Shown one piece after another: positions 1 through 8,920 of a stretch of 64,000 bases of DNA. The notes under the pieces were generated by a model. That model saw only the letters and a list, made by a program, of their open reading frames with translations. It ran no database searches and was not told the origin of the DNA. Numbering within the stretch: the first letter of the stretch is position 1; each line of letters begins with the position of its first letter. Source of the DNA: an uncultured Oscillospiraceae bacterium (GTDB taxonomy: Bacteria > Bacillota > Clostridia > Oscillospirales > Oscillospiraceae); assembly GCA_934561175.1 (NCBI GenBank), contig CAKTFW010000004.1, positions 6,419 through 70,418 on the forward strand. Direction: 5' to 3'. A program made the position numbers and the translations under genes.

Positions 1-1
1 A

Positions 2-847
2 AACTCGCTTGGTAATGTGTTTTCTTTTAGCAGCATTGACGATGATTTTTATGATGAGCTGGAGGAAAATCTGATTTTGGCAGATCTCGGCGCGGGAACT
101 GCGACGGAGGCCGTTGAGAAGCTGCGGGAAAAGGTGCGCGCGGAACACCTGAAGGATGCGGATGCAGTGCGTGCGGCACTGCGGCAGATTTTGACAGAAA
201 TGCTGCAGGTTGGTGATCCGAAACTGAAACTGACAACGAAACCGTCAGTGGTTCTGGTGATTGGCGTTAATGGCGTGGGGAAGACAACGACCATTGGAAA
301 GCTGGCAGGCCAGCTGCACAGCGCCGGAAAAAAAGTTTTGCTTTGTGCAGCAGATACCTTCCGCGCAGCAGCAGCCGATCAATTGGAAATTTGGGCTGGC
401 CGTGCGGGCGTAGATATCATCCGCCAGGATGAGGGTGCAGATCCTGCAGCAGTGGTATTTGACGCAATTTCGGCGGCACGCGCACGCGGCAGTGATGTCA
501 TTCTCTGTGATACGGCAGGCCGTCTGCACAATAAACAGAATCTGATGAATGAGCTTGGGAAGATTTCCAGAATTATTGACCGGGAACTGCCGGGATGCGA
601 TAAGGAAGTGCTGTTGGTGCTCGATGGCACAACCGGACAAAATGGTCTGTCTCAGGCACGGGAATTTAAACAGGCTGCAGGTTTGACAGGATTGGTTCTG
701 ACGAAACTGGACGGTACGGCAAAGGGCGGCATTGTGGTTGCGGTGGCGCGGGAATTGCAGGTGCCGGTTAAATATATCGGCGTAGGTGAGCAGATCGATG
801 ACCTGATGGCGTTTGACGCTGCGGCGTTTACGGAAGCGCTGTTGTAA
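2..847 (+). CDS. ftsY: Signal recognition particle receptor FtsY (5' end cut by window)
   Basis: SRP receptor GTPase; it docks SRP-ribosome complexes at the membrane for co-translational insertion. The open frame runs in from the window edge (codons from base 2), so the GTG at 17 is internal and the N-terminal part is missing. The NG domain is clear: the N-domain motif DDDFYDELEE, P-loop GVNGVGKTTT, DTFRAAAADQLE, the DTAGR G3 motif, TKLDGTAKGG and the C-terminal GVGEQIDDLMAFD. An rph gene follows after 11 bp, so the two are probably cotranscribed. Identity is certain; only the true start is unknown. Confidence 0.97.
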   Translation, partial: NSLGNVFSFSSIDDDFYDELEENLILADLGAGTATEAVEKLREKVRAEHLKDADAVRAALRQILTEMLQVGDPKLKLTTKPSVVLVIGVNGVGKTTTIGKLAGQLHSAGKKVLLCAADTFRAAAADQLEIWAGRAGVDIIRQDEGADPAAVVFDAISAARARGSDVILCDTAGRLHNKQNLMNELGKISRIIDRELPGCDKEVLLVLDGTTGQNGLSQAREFKQAAGLTGLVLTKLDGTAKGGIVVAVARELQVPVKYIGVGEQIDDLMAFDAAAFTEALL

Positions 848-858
848 AGGAGTTTGCC

Positions 859-1575
859 ATGCGGATTGATGGAAGAAAAAACGATGCGCTTCGGCCGGTC
901 AAGCTGACATTGGGGTTTACAAAATTTGCAGAGGGCAGCTGCCTGATTGAATGTGGAAATACAGTTGTGCTGTGCAATGCTTCGGTGGAGGAGCGCGTGC
1001 CGAAGCATGTGCTCTCCGGTGGTTGGATCACTGCGGAGTATTCCATGCTGCCGCGCGCAAATCGAGAGCGATCTTCGCGGGACATCAGCCGGTTGAAGCT
1101 GGCACCGCGCTCTGCTGAAATTCAGCGGCTCGTGGGCCGCAGTCTGCGCAGCGCGGCAGATCTTCAGCAGTTGGGGGAGCGGACGATCACGGTTGACTGC
1201 GATGTGCTGCAGGGAGACGGCGGAACCCGCACCGCTTCTGTGACAGGTGGATTTATCGCATTGGCGCTCGCCTGCAGAAAACTCCTGGAGCAGGAAAAGA
1301 TCGAGACCATGCCGCTTCGGAATTTTGTATCCGGCATTAGTGCTGGAATTGTTGATGAGACGCCGATGCTGGATCTGTGTTATGAGGAAGATTCCCGTGC
1401 GATGGTGGATCTGAATTGTGTGATGACAGACAGCGGCGAGATTGTGGAACTACAGGGAACCGGTGAAGGTCGCCCCTTTACCGTGGCGGAACAGCAGACG
1501 CTGGTGCAGCTGTGCCAAAAGGGCAATGCGGAATTGCAGCAGCTGCAGAAAGCATATTTGGGGGAACTCGCATGA
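859..1575 (+). CDS. rph: Ribonuclease PH
   Basis: Phosphorolytic 3'-5' exoribonuclease that trims tRNA 3' ends. The 238-residue length matches the family. It opens with MRIDGR and carries the RNase PH-fold motifs SRDISRLKLAPRSAEIQRL, QGDGGTRTAS (phosphate site) and the late ELQGTGEGRPF. A strong AAGGAG lies 7 bp before the ATG. The stop overlaps the start of rdgB as ATGA, a pairing of tRNA/nucleotide housekeeping genes common in Firmicutes. Confidence 0.97.
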   Translation: MRIDGRKNDALRPVKLTLGFTKFAEGSCLIECGNTVVLCNASVEERVPKHVLSGGWITAEYSMLPRANRERSSRDISRLKLAPRSAEIQRLVGRSLRSAADLQQLGERTITVDCDVLQGDGGTRTASVTGGFIALALACRKLLEQEKIETMPLRNFVSGISAGIVDETPMLDLCYEEDSRAMVDLNCVMTDSGEIVELQGTGEGRPFTVAEQQTLVQLCQKGNAELQQLQKAYLGELA

Positions 1576-2177
1576 AAGCAGTGCTGGCAAGCAAAAATCA
1601 GAAGAAGCTCAAAGAGCTGCAGGCGATTCTGCAGGAACTGGATATGGAGTGCGTGCTGGAATCCGAGATCGGGATTGACTTGGATGTAGAAGAAACCGGC
1701 ACGACCTTCGAGGAGAACTCTTATTTGAAAGCGAACGCAGTAATGCAGGCGGCCGGAATGCCGGCAATTGCCGATGACTCTGGCCTGGAGGTTGACGCGC
1801 TGGATGGTGCGCCGGGCGTTTACTCGGCTCGTTATGGCGGGGATGCGTGCCGTAACGATCAGGAGCGAAATGCGCTGCTGCTGAAAAATCTTGCTGGAGT
1901 TCCGGATGAGAAGCGTACTGCACGGTTCGTTTCGGTGATTACCTGTTGTATGCCGGATGGCACAACCATTTTAGCGCGCGGAAGCTGCGATGGTGTGATT
2001 TTGCATAGCGCGTGTGGAGAAAATGGATTTGGTTATGATCCGTTATTTTATGTTCCCAAAGAGGGAAAAACCTTTGCAGAGCTTCCGGCAGAACGAAAAA
2101 ATCAGATTTCTCACCGTGGACGCGCATTAGCGCTGTTTGCGGAGAAAATGAAGGAGACACTGTATGCTGACAAGTAA
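1572..2177 (+). CDS. rdgB: XTP/dITP diphosphatase (RdgB/HAM1 family)
   Basis: House-cleaning pyrophosphatase that removes non-canonical purine nucleotides (ITP, dITP, XTP). I start it at the ATG overlapping the rph stop, giving 201 residues; a longer in-frame extension back to 1512 would lie inside rph. Family motifs are the N-terminal ASKNQKKLKEL, TTFEENSYLKA, ADDSGLEVDAL, GAPGVYSARYGG and GFGYDPLF. The gene end overlaps the yhbY start, so translation is probably coupled. Confidence 0.95.
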   Translation: MKAVLASKNQKKLKELQAILQELDMECVLESEIGIDLDVEETGTTFEENSYLKANAVMQAAGMPAIADDSGLEVDALDGAPGVYSARYGGDACRNDQERNALLLKNLAGVPDEKRTARFVSVITCCMPDGTTILARGSCDGVILHSACGENGFGYDPLFYVPKEGKTFAELPAERKNQISHRGRALALFAEKMKETLYADK

Positions 2178-2616
2178 AGAACGCGCGGAATTGCGCGCAC
2201 AGGCCAATACACTTGAACCGATTGTCATTGTCGGAAAAGGCGGAATTACGGAAAACCTGATTGTGCAGACAAGCGACGCACTGAATGCACGGGAGCTGAT
2301 CAAGTGCCGGGTACTGGAGACGGCGCTGATGAGTGCACGCGAAGCGTGCGACGCACTCTGTGAGGCCACCGGTGCGGAAGGCATTCAGGTGGTAGGAAGC
2401 AAGTTTGTGCTCTACCGAAAGAGCGAAAAGCAGCCAAAGCCGAATCCGCCGAAGAAAAAGACAGTAAATCCGGTGAAACGCGGCGTCCAGCAGCGCAGAA
2501 AGAAGGCTCGCGCGGAACGGGAGAAAAGAGATGCGTATTTTAAGCAGGCTGCGATTCAGGCATCGATTGAACGGCAAAAAGCTAAGAAACGGAATCAAAC
2601 CGAGGAAGAATTTTAA
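2164..2616 (+). CDS. yhbY: YhbY/CRM-domain RNA-binding protein
   Basis: Residues 1-95 form a CRS1-YhbY (CRM) domain, including IVIVGKGGITENLI (the GxxG loop). YhbY-type proteins associate with pre-50S ribosomal particles. Residues ~100-150 are a strongly basic Lys/Arg-rich tail not found in the ~97-residue minimal family members, which probably adds RNA contacts (inference). An AAGGAG precedes the ATG and the gene overlaps the rdgB end by 14 bp. Confidence 0.9.
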   Translation: MLTSKERAELRAQANTLEPIVIVGKGGITENLIVQTSDALNARELIKCRVLETALMSAREACDALCEATGAEGIQVVGSKFVLYRKSEKQPKPNPPKKKTVNPVKRGVQQRRKKARAEREKRDAYFKQAAIQASIERQKAKKRNQTEEEF

Positions 2617-2635
2617 TTTTGGCGGGTGATTTCTT

Positions 2636-3829
2636 ATGAGCAGAATCGGAATCTATGGCGGAAGTTTTAACCCACCGCATCTGGGGCATGTATTGGCGGC
2701 AAAGGAAGCGATCCGTGCACTGCAGCTGGATCGGCTTCTTGTGGTCCCAGCGGCGGTGCCGCCGCATAAAAAAGTCCCGGCGGAAACGCCGGAGCCTGCG
2801 GTACGGCGGCGCTTGCTTGCTATGGCGATGGCGGATATTCCGGAGGCTGAGATCTGCGATGTAGAGTTGGAGCGTCCTGGACCAAGCTATACTTTTGAGA
2901 CCTTGCAAATTCTGTCACAGCGCTATCCAAACGATACCCTGTTTTTGATGATGGGAACAGACATGTTTTTATCGCTGCACCAGTGGAAACACCCAGAGGA
3001 AGTTTGCGGTATTGCCGAGATTGTACTGGCATCCCGTGTGCAGAATGGCGGAAAAACGCATACTGCGATTTTGGAGCAAAAGGCACATCTGGAGCAGGCA
3101 TATCATGCCAGAGTCCAAATTTTGAATAACGATTTTATTCAAATTTCTTCCTCGACAGTGCGAAGAATGCTGACCTTTGGCTGTGCGGAAACCTATCTGA
3201 ACCAGAATGTGCTGGAGACTATTCAGAAGGAGCGGCTCTATGGTGTTGGAAGAGATCTGCGGAATCTTCCGTTTGCAGAACTGAAACAGGTCAGTTTATC
3301 ACTGCATAAGGAAAAGCGAATCTCACATGTAATTGGCTGCAGTGAAACGGCGGTAGCGCTGGCCAAGCGTTGGGGCGCGGATCCAACGGATGCAGCGCGT
3401 GCCGGAATTTTGCATGATGTAACAAAAGCGCTCGACGGAGAAGAGCAGTTGCGATTGTGCGAAAAATATGATATTATAACAGACAATTTTGAGCGTACGC
3501 ACACCAAGCTTTTACATGCGAAAACTGGAAGTGCGGTTGCAGCGCGGATTTTCGGAGAAAATGAAGCGGTCTGCAGTGCGATTTATTGGCATACTACCGG
3601 TAAGGCTGCAATGTCAACATTAGAAAAAATCCTATACTTAGCGGACTATATGGAACCCAACCGGGATTTTGACGGCGTGAATCAGGTTCGGACTCTGGCA
3701 TTTCAGAATCTGGACGCAGCGCTGCTGCTCGGCCTGAATATGGCAATTGAGGAATTACGCCGGGAGGGAAAAGAACTGGGCGCACGCTCAGTAGAGGCCC
3801 GCGACTATCTGCAAATGCGAAAGGGCTAA
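2636..3829 (+). CDS. nadD-yqeK: Fused nicotinate-nucleotide adenylyltransferase / YqeK HD-domain phosphohydrolase
   Basis: Two enzymes in one 397-residue chain. Residues 1-205 are NadD (NaMN + ATP to NaAD): GGSFNPPHLGH near the start and ISSSTVRR at ~170-177. Residues ~222-397 are a YqeK HD hydrolase with H231, H260-D261, H294, H319 and D337 as metal-ligand candidates; YqeK homologues cleave Ap4A symmetrically. In most Bacilli these are separate adjacent genes, followed by rsfS as here. There is no stop or frameshift between the halves, so the fusion looks genuine. Confidence 0.93.
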   Translation: MSRIGIYGGSFNPPHLGHVLAAKEAIRALQLDRLLVVPAAVPPHKKVPAETPEPAVRRRLLAMAMADIPEAEICDVELERPGPSYTFETLQILSQRYPNDTLFLMMGTDMFLSLHQWKHPEEVCGIAEIVLASRVQNGGKTHTAILEQKAHLEQAYHARVQILNNDFIQISSSTVRRMLTFGCAETYLNQNVLETIQKERLYGVGRDLRNLPFAELKQVSLSLHKEKRISHVIGCSETAVALAKRWGADPTDAARAGILHDVTKALDGEEQLRLCEKYDIITDNFERTHTKLLHAKTGSAVAARIFGENEAVCSAIYWHTTGKAAMSTLEKILYLADYMEPNRDFDGVNQVRTLAFQNLDAALLLGLNMAIEELRREGKELGARSVEARDYLQMRKG

Positions 3830-3833
3830 CTGC

Positions 3834-5312
3834 ATGAAACTTTTTGGCAACAGCAAAAAATCAAATCATCGTGTCGCTTCGCGCAAAGCGGCTAAAACGG
3901 GAAAAACTTCTGAAGATGTCCGCGTCACGCGCAAGCGGGGTAAGCTTGCAAACTCTGCAATCGGAAAACGCTGGCTTAAAATTCCCGGTATTTACCGGGG
4001 ACTGATTCTTTTGGTGGCGGCACTTCTTTTATTGACTGGCGTATGCTTTGGTGCTTACCGCGCACTGGTACGCCCAGTGGAGCGCCCCAACAATGGGGAT
4101 AACATGCCGATCAAGGTTACAACTGTGAAAGAAGTGGATCCGGAAACCGGTGAAGAAATTGAAGTGGAACTGGAGGTCCCTGTTGGATACCGCGATGGAT
4201 TTTATAATATCCTGATTGCCGGTACGGATGACGACGGCGGCCGGACAGATACGATTATTATTGCAAGTTTGGACACCAACACGCATACCGTTGCGATGAT
4301 GAGCATTCCACGCGATACACTGATTTCTACCAGCTATTCCGTGCCGAAGATTAATTCTGCCTATGGCGCTGGCGGAAAAGGTAAAAAAGGCATGGAGAAT
4401 CTCAAGGCACAACTGAAGAAGATTACCGGCTTTGAGGTCGATGGCTATGTGCTGGTTGATTTAGAGGCATTTGTGAAGATTGTGGATCTGGTCGGCGGTG
4501 TGGAATTTGATGTGCCGCAGAATATGTATTACAATGACCCGAACCAGAACTTGTATATCAATCTTTCGGCAGGGTATCAGACACTGGACGGCGAGCACGC
4601 TATGGAGCTGGTTCGCTACCGCAAATATGCGCAGGCAGACATTCAAAGAATCTCTGTACAGCAGGATTTTCTGAAAGCGCTGGCCAAGAAGTGTATGCAG
4701 ATTGGAAATCTCACAAAAATTCGGGAATTTGCCCAGATTATTTCTGAGTATGTGACGACGGATCTGACAGTTGGCAATATGGTCTATTTCGGCCAGGAGC
4801 TTTTGAAGTGTGATTTTGACAATATGAAGACCTATACACCGGAAGGTGAAGGCGTTATGATTCGTGGAGGATCGTATTATTCACTGTATAAGAGTTCGTT
4901 GGTAGAGATTATCAATGAGTCATTTAATCCATACGATCAGAAGATTACAGAGGCGGATATTACGCTGGGTAGCAAGTCCGGCTCCAGCAGCACGGGTACA
5001 AGCAGCTCCGGCAGCCACTCCAGCGGATCAGGATCCACGAACAGCACTGGTTCTAACCATAATTCCGGTTCTGAAAACAATACTGCGACAACACCGAGTA
5101 CCGATCCAACCCCGGATCCAACTCCGGTGAATCCGGTAGAACCAGGTGAGCCGAGTACAGATCCGGAACAACCCACAGAGCCGGGCGGAACGACCACAGA
5201 GCCAGAGCCGCCGACGGATCCGGGCACGACCGAACCGTCCACACCAGAACCGACAGAGCCGGGCGGTTCTGATTCCGATTCACAGTGGGGCGGATTTGTG
5301 GCAGAAGGGTAA
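3834..5312 (+). CDS. LytR-CpsA-Psr (LCP) family cell-wall glycopolymer ligase
   Basis: LCP proteins transfer undecaprenyl-linked glycopolymers to peptidoglycan outside the membrane. Order of parts: a basic cytoplasmic tail (1-~50), one membrane segment (~55-78), and an LCP domain (~120-360) with GTDDDGGRTDTIII, MSIPRDTLI, INSAYGAGG and VRYRKYAQADIQRI carrying the conserved Asp/Arg residues. A ~110-residue Ser/Gly-, then Pro/Thr/Glu-rich low-complexity tail follows from about 380. The tail is probably a wall-spanning or flexible region. It sits 4 bp after nadD-yqeK. Confidence 0.93.
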   Translation: MKLFGNSKKSNHRVASRKAAKTGKTSEDVRVTRKRGKLANSAIGKRWLKIPGIYRGLILLVAALLLLTGVCFGAYRALVRPVERPNNGDNMPIKVTTVKEVDPETGEEIEVELEVPVGYRDGFYNILIAGTDDDGGRTDTIIIASLDTNTHTVAMMSIPRDTLISTSYSVPKINSAYGAGGKGKKGMENLKAQLKKITGFEVDGYVLVDLEAFVKIVDLVGGVEFDVPQNMYYNDPNQNLYINLSAGYQTLDGEHAMELVRYRKYAQADIQRISVQQDFLKALAKKCMQIGNLTKIREFAQIISEYVTTDLTVGNMVYFGQELLKCDFDNMKTYTPEGEGVMIRGGSYYSLYKSSLVEIINESFNPYDQKITEADITLGSKSGSSSTGTSSSGSHSSGSGSTNSTGSNHNSGSENNTATTPSTDPTPDPTPVNPVEPGEPSTDPEQPTEPGGTTTEPEPPTDPGTTEPSTPEPTEPGGSDSDSQWGGFVAEG

Positions 5313-5346
5313 CGATTTCCCAAAACGGGCAGAAAGGACTTTTTCT

Positions 5347-5691
5347 ATGTTGACTCCAAAAGAGGTCGCGTTGCTTGCGGCCAAGGCACTGGATGACAAA
5401 AAAGGCCAGGCTATCAAACTCTTGAAGGTGACGGATGTCACTTCTCTTGCGGACTATTTCCTAATTTGCACCGGCACTTCCAATACCCATGTCAAGACGC
5501 TCTGTGATGTGGTGGAGAAAGTACTGGGAGAACATGGCGAGCCGATGCTCCGCCGGGAAGGGCAGCGCAGCGGTACTTGGGTATTGCTGGACTTTGGTTG
5601 CCTGGTTGTCCATGTGTTTACCGATGAGACACGGAAATTCTATGATCTGGAGCGGCTCTGGAGTGATGCGGTTCCGGTTGACTTTGAATAA
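5347..5691 (+). CDS. rsfS: Ribosomal silencing factor RsfS
   Basis: RsfS (Iojap/YbeB) binds uL14 on the 50S subunit and blocks subunit joining in starvation. The start at 5347 has AGAAAGGA upstream and gives 114 residues, the usual size; an in-frame extension to 5146 would lie inside the LCP tail. Motifs: DVTSLADYFLICTGTSN, EGQRSGTWVLLDFG and VHVFTDETRKFYDLERLW. The order nadD-yqeK-LCP-rsfS-leuS is typical of Clostridia. Confidence 0.96.
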   Translation: MLTPKEVALLAAKALDDKKGQAIKLLKVTDVTSLADYFLICTGTSNTHVKTLCDVVEKVLGEHGEPMLRREGQRSGTWVLLDFGCLVVHVFTDETRKFYDLERLWSDAVPVDFE

Positions 5692-5715
5692 ACAACTTCG
5701 AAAAGAGTGAGAAAA

Positions 5716-8124
5716 ATGAAGTACGATTTTACCGCGATTGAGAAGAAATGGCAGAAGCGCTGGGAGGATGAGAAGCTTTATAAGGCGGAGACCGGTTCCC
5801 CAAAAAAGAAATTCTATGCTCTGATTGAGTTCCCGTATCCGTCCGGTGCAGGCCTGCATGTGGGACATGCCCGCCCTTACACCGCGATGGATGTCATTGC
5901 AAGAAAGCACCGTATGGAGGGGCAGAATGTTTTGTTCCCCATTGGCTATGACGCATTTGGGTTGCCGACAGAAAACTATGCGATTAAGAATCATATTCAT
6001 CCCCGCATTGTAACGGAACAAAATGTAAAGGTATTTCGCAGCCAGCTGAAAGCACTGGGCTACAGCTTTGACTGGGATCGGGAGATCAACACGACAGATC
6101 CGGCCTATTTTAAGTGGACGCAGTGGATTTTTCTGAAGCTTTACGAAAACGGCTTGGCTTATAAGGCTAAGATGCCGGTCAACTGGTGCACCAGTTGTAA
6201 GTGTGTTCTGGCCAATGAGGAGGTCGTAGAGGGCGTCTGCGAGCGCTGTGGCTCTCCAGTCATCCGGAAAGAGAAGAGCCAGTGGATGTTACGCATTACC
6301 AAGTATGCGCAACGCCTGATCGACGATTTGGATGATCTTGATTTCATTGAACGGGTTAAGATTCAGCAGAAAAACTGGATTGGCCGTTCGACTGGCGCTG
6401 AGGTAAACTTCCAGTCTACAGCGGGCGATGCCATTACCGTTTACACCACCCGTCCGGATACGCTCTTTGGTGCAACCTATATGGTGTTGTCTCCGGAGCA
6501 TGCGCTGGTAAATAAATGGATGGACAAGCTGGAGAATGTGGACGAAGTCAAGGCTTATCAGGCGTTGGCCGCATCCAAGTCTGATATGGAGCGTACAGAG
6601 CTGAACAAAGAGAAGACCGGTGTGGAACTGAAGGGTGTTCGCGGTATCAACCCGGTCAATGGCAAGGAAATCCCGATCTTTATTTCGGACTATGTTCTGG
6701 CAACCTATGGCACAGGCGCCATTATGGCTGTCCCGGCCCATGATACCCGTGACTGGGATTTTGCAAAGGCGTTCAATCTGCCGATTGTCGAAGTCATTGC
6801 CGGCGGAAATGTTGAAGAAGCGGCGTTTACAGATGTGGAAACCGGGACACTCTGCAACTCCGAGTTTTTGAATGGCTTGTCTGTAACGGAGGCCAAAAAG
6901 GCGATTATCGCATGGCTGGAGGAGAAGGGCGTTGGCCATAGCAAGGTCAACTATAAACTGCGGGATTGGGTCTTCTCGCGCCAGCGTTACTGGGGTGAAC
7001 CGATCCCGATTGTGCATTGCCCGTGCTGTGGAACTGTGCCGCTGCCGGAGTCGGAATTGCCGCTTCTGCTGCCGGATGTGGAGAGCTATGAGCCTACGGA
7101 TGACGGAGAAAGTCCCCTGGCGCCGATGACGGAATGGGTGAACTGCAAATGTCCGAAGTGCGGCGGAGACGCCAAGCGTGAGACGGACACAATGCCGCAG
7201 TGGGCTGGATCCTCTTGGTACTTCCTGCGCTATATGGACCCGCATAACGATCAGGCATTGGCGTCTAAAGAGGCGCTGAAATACTGGTCTCCGGTTGACT
7301 GGTACAACGGCGGCATGGAGCATACCACACTGCATCTGCTGTATTCTCGTTTCTGGCATAAGTTCCTCTATGATATCGGCGTTGTTCCGACGAAGGAGCC
7401 TTATCAGAAGCGTACCAGCCATGGCATGATTCTGGGTGAGGGCGGAGAAAAAATGTCCAAGTCCCGCGGCAATGTCATCAATCCGAATGACATTATTGAC
7501 GCCTATGGCGCGGATACCATGCGTACCTATATCACCTTTATCGGCGATTTTGAAAAAGCGGTGCCGTGGTCATCGAATGCGGTCAAGGGCTGCAAGCGCT
7601 TCCTGGATCGTGTTTGGAATCTGGCAGAGTCTGTGACTGACCAGGAGACCGAATATTCTGCTGCGAACGAAGCGATGATGCATAAGACAATTAAAAAGGT
7701 GAGTGCAGATATTGATTCGCTTAAGGGCAATACTGCAATTGCTGCGCTGATGACACTACTCAATCAGTTCGGCGAAAAGGGCTGCAACCGCGCGGAGCTT
7801 AAGACATTTCTGCAGCTGGTAAGTCCCTTTGCGCCGCATATTGCCGATGAGCTCTGGGAGCAGCACGGATTTGAGGGCGTTTGCAGCGTATCCGCCTGGC
7901 CGGCCTATGATGAGGAAAAGTGCAAGGACTCTGAAGTAGAGATGGCGGTACAGGTGAACGGCAAACTGAAGGGCACCGTAGTAGTACCGGCTGATGCAGA
8001 GGATGCCGCGGTTGTGGAAGCAGCACAGCAGAATGAGAAGGTTCAGCGGATGCTGGCGGAAGGTGGCAAAGTCTTTAAGACAATTGTCGTAAAGAATAAG
8101 CTGGTAAATCTGATTATCAAATAA
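5716..8124 (+). CDS. leuS: Leucyl-tRNA synthetase
   Basis: Class I synthetase charging tRNA-Leu; 802 residues from the ATG at 5716, which has a GAGTGAG ribosome site and begins with the family-typical MKYDF. The HIGH-type motif is in YPSGAGLHVGHARPYTA. Zn-type cysteine clusters CTSCKCVL/CERCG and CPCCG/CPKCG are present, an editing domain contains TTRPDTLFGATY, and the catalytic loop is KMSKSRGNV. The C-terminal anticodon-binding region ends in VVKNKLVNLIIK. No T-box is visible upstream; it appears to be expressed with the preceding genes. Confidence 0.98.
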   Translation: MKYDFTAIEKKWQKRWEDEKLYKAETGSPKKKFYALIEFPYPSGAGLHVGHARPYTAMDVIARKHRMEGQNVLFPIGYDAFGLPTENYAIKNHIHPRIVTEQNVKVFRSQLKALGYSFDWDREINTTDPAYFKWTQWIFLKLYENGLAYKAKMPVNWCTSCKCVLANEEVVEGVCERCGSPVIRKEKSQWMLRITKYAQRLIDDLDDLDFIERVKIQQKNWIGRSTGAEVNFQSTAGDAITVYTTRPDTLFGATYMVLSPEHALVNKWMDKLENVDEVKAYQALAASKSDMERTELNKEKTGVELKGVRGINPVNGKEIPIFISDYVLATYGTGAIMAVPAHDTRDWDFAKAFNLPIVEVIAGGNVEEAAFTDVETGTLCNSEFLNGLSVTEAKKAIIAWLEEKGVGHSKVNYKLRDWVFSRQRYWGEPIPIVHCPCCGTVPLPESELPLLLPDVESYEPTDDGESPLAPMTEWVNCKCPKCGGDAKRETDTMPQWAGSSWYFLRYMDPHNDQALASKEALKYWSPVDWYNGGMEHTTLHLLYSRFWHKFLYDIGVVPTKEPYQKRTSHGMILGEGGEKMSKSRGNVINPNDIIDAYGADTMRTYITFIGDFEKAVPWSSNAVKGCKRFLDRVWNLAESVTDQETEYSAANEAMMHKTIKKVSADIDSLKGNTAIAALMTLLNQFGEKGCNRAELKTFLQLVSPFAPHIADELWEQHGFEGVCSVSAWPAYDEEKCKDSEVEMAVQVNGKLKGTVVVPADAEDAAVVEAAQQNEKVQRMLAEGGKVFKTIVVKNKLVNLIIK

Positions 8125-8130
8125 TCTTAC

Positions 8131-8159
8131 TTGACAATTCAGGGGTAAATGAATATAAT
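8131..8159 (+). promoter_or_regulatory. Sigma-A promoter of rpsU
   Basis: Exact consensus boxes: TTGACA at 8131-8136 and TATAAT at 8154-8159 with a 17-bp spacer, right after the leuS stop. This gives rpsU a strong promoter of its own. Confidence 0.9.
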
Positions 8160-8221
8160 AGTTGAGGTCGCAATTTTGGCCCTTAACGCGTTACTGTACG
8201 CACCCGGAGGGAGGGAAATCC

Positions 8222-8404
8222 ATGACTGAAGTCCGCATTAAAGAAAATGAGTCTCTCGAAAGCGCACTGAAGCGCTTTAAGCGTAGCTGTGCAAAGGCTG
8301 GCGTTATTGCTGAAGTGAAGAAGAGAGAGCATTATGTGAGCCCCAGCCTGAAGCGCAAGCAGAAGTCTGAAGCAGCTCGTAAGAACAAGCGGAAGTTCTA
8401 TTGA
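8222..8404 (+). CDS. rpsU: 30S ribosomal protein bS21
   Basis: Sixty-residue bS21, a small basic protein of the 30S subunit. It opens MTEVRIKENESLESALKRFKR-like and ends in a Lys/Arg-rich tail (RKNKRKFY). The ATG at 8222 has GGAGGGAGGG upstream. An ideal promoter lies 60 bp before it and an ideal terminator after it, so it is a monocistronic, highly expressed unit. Confidence 0.97.
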   Translation: MTEVRIKENESLESALKRFKRSCAKAGVIAEVKKREHYVSPSLKRKQKSEAARKNKRKFY

Positions 8405-8430
8405 TCCCTCCGTTTTATGCTCGATAAAAA

Positions 8431-8462
8431 CAGCCATCCAGATATGGATGGCTGTTTTTTTT
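8431..8462 (+). terminator. Bidirectional intrinsic terminator, rpsU / orphan gene
   Basis: Perfect 10-bp stem (cagccatcca 8431-8440 with tggatggctg 8445-8454), GATA loop, eight Ts on the + side and an A-run on the other side. It also serves the convergent gene at 8470-8859. Confidence 0.93.
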
Positions 8463-8469
8463 ATTGCCT

Positions 8470-8859
8470 TTATGCTTCAAATAAAAGATAATTCGCGCCC
8501 AGGGATTCTGCTAAATGCTTTCGCTTCTGCAGGCTTTCTGTATCATCAAAGAGAATGACGGCAGCATGATTGCCGTCCTTGGTGATCAGATAGCGACAAC
8601 AGAGCGAGTCGGAGAAAAAAGAAGGAGTGCAGTGAAGACAGGCCTGCAATTCCTGATTCGAAATTTTGACACCGTTTCCGTCTTTGCAGGGAAGGGAGAA
8701 ACGCAGCCGGATTGGGGCAATCCGGATACAGAGCTGCCCATGATACTGTTTTACCATATCGGAGAGATATTCAAAAAGATTGCCGCCGGAAACGACGGCA
8801 TCTATAATCGGAATCGATACAGTGTTATGAATCAGTGTGGCTGAAAAGAGAGAAGGCAT
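8470..8859 (-). CDS. Protein of unknown function
   Basis: I do not recognise this 129-residue protein. The ATG at 8859 is preferred over the GTG at 8871 because GGAGG sits 11 bp before the ATG but overlaps the GTG. It has no signal peptide or membrane helix. Composition is mixed alpha/beta with several cysteines in the middle and a charged C-terminal helix followed by a hydrophobic end (ANYLLFEA). Alone on the minus strand between rpsU and yqeG, it shares the terminator with rpsU. Coding status rests on an intact frame, RBS and terminator. Confidence 0.65.
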   Translation of the reverse strand: MPSLFSATLIHNTVSIPIIDAVVSGGNLFEYLSDMVKQYHGQLCIRIAPIRLRFSLPCKDGNGVKISNQELQACLHCTPSFFSDSLCCRYLITKDGNHAAVILFDDTESLQKRKHLAESLGANYLLFEA

Positions 8860-8861
8860 GA

Positions 8862-8891
8862 TTGCAAACACCTCCGGTGATGTGCTACAAT
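8862..8891 (+). promoter_or_regulatory. Probable sigma-A promoter of yqeG
   Basis: TTGCAA 8862-8867 and TACAAT 8886-8891, 18-bp spacer, 30 bp before the yqeG ATG. It overlaps the start region of the divergent gene. Confidence 0.5.
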
Positions 8892-8920
8892 AGATTGGAA
8901 AATTATATGAAAGGCCAGAA

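Noticed and set aside
4937..5323. Gly/Ser/Val-rich minus-strand frame resembling a repeat protein
   Set aside because: Reverse reading of the low-complexity Pro/Thr tail of the LCP protein.
6289..7422. 377-codon open frame antisense to leuS, and similar long frames at 50327-51502 and 37527-38603
   Set aside because: All mirror well-identified genes (leuS, secD, trpS) and are by-products of their codon usage.
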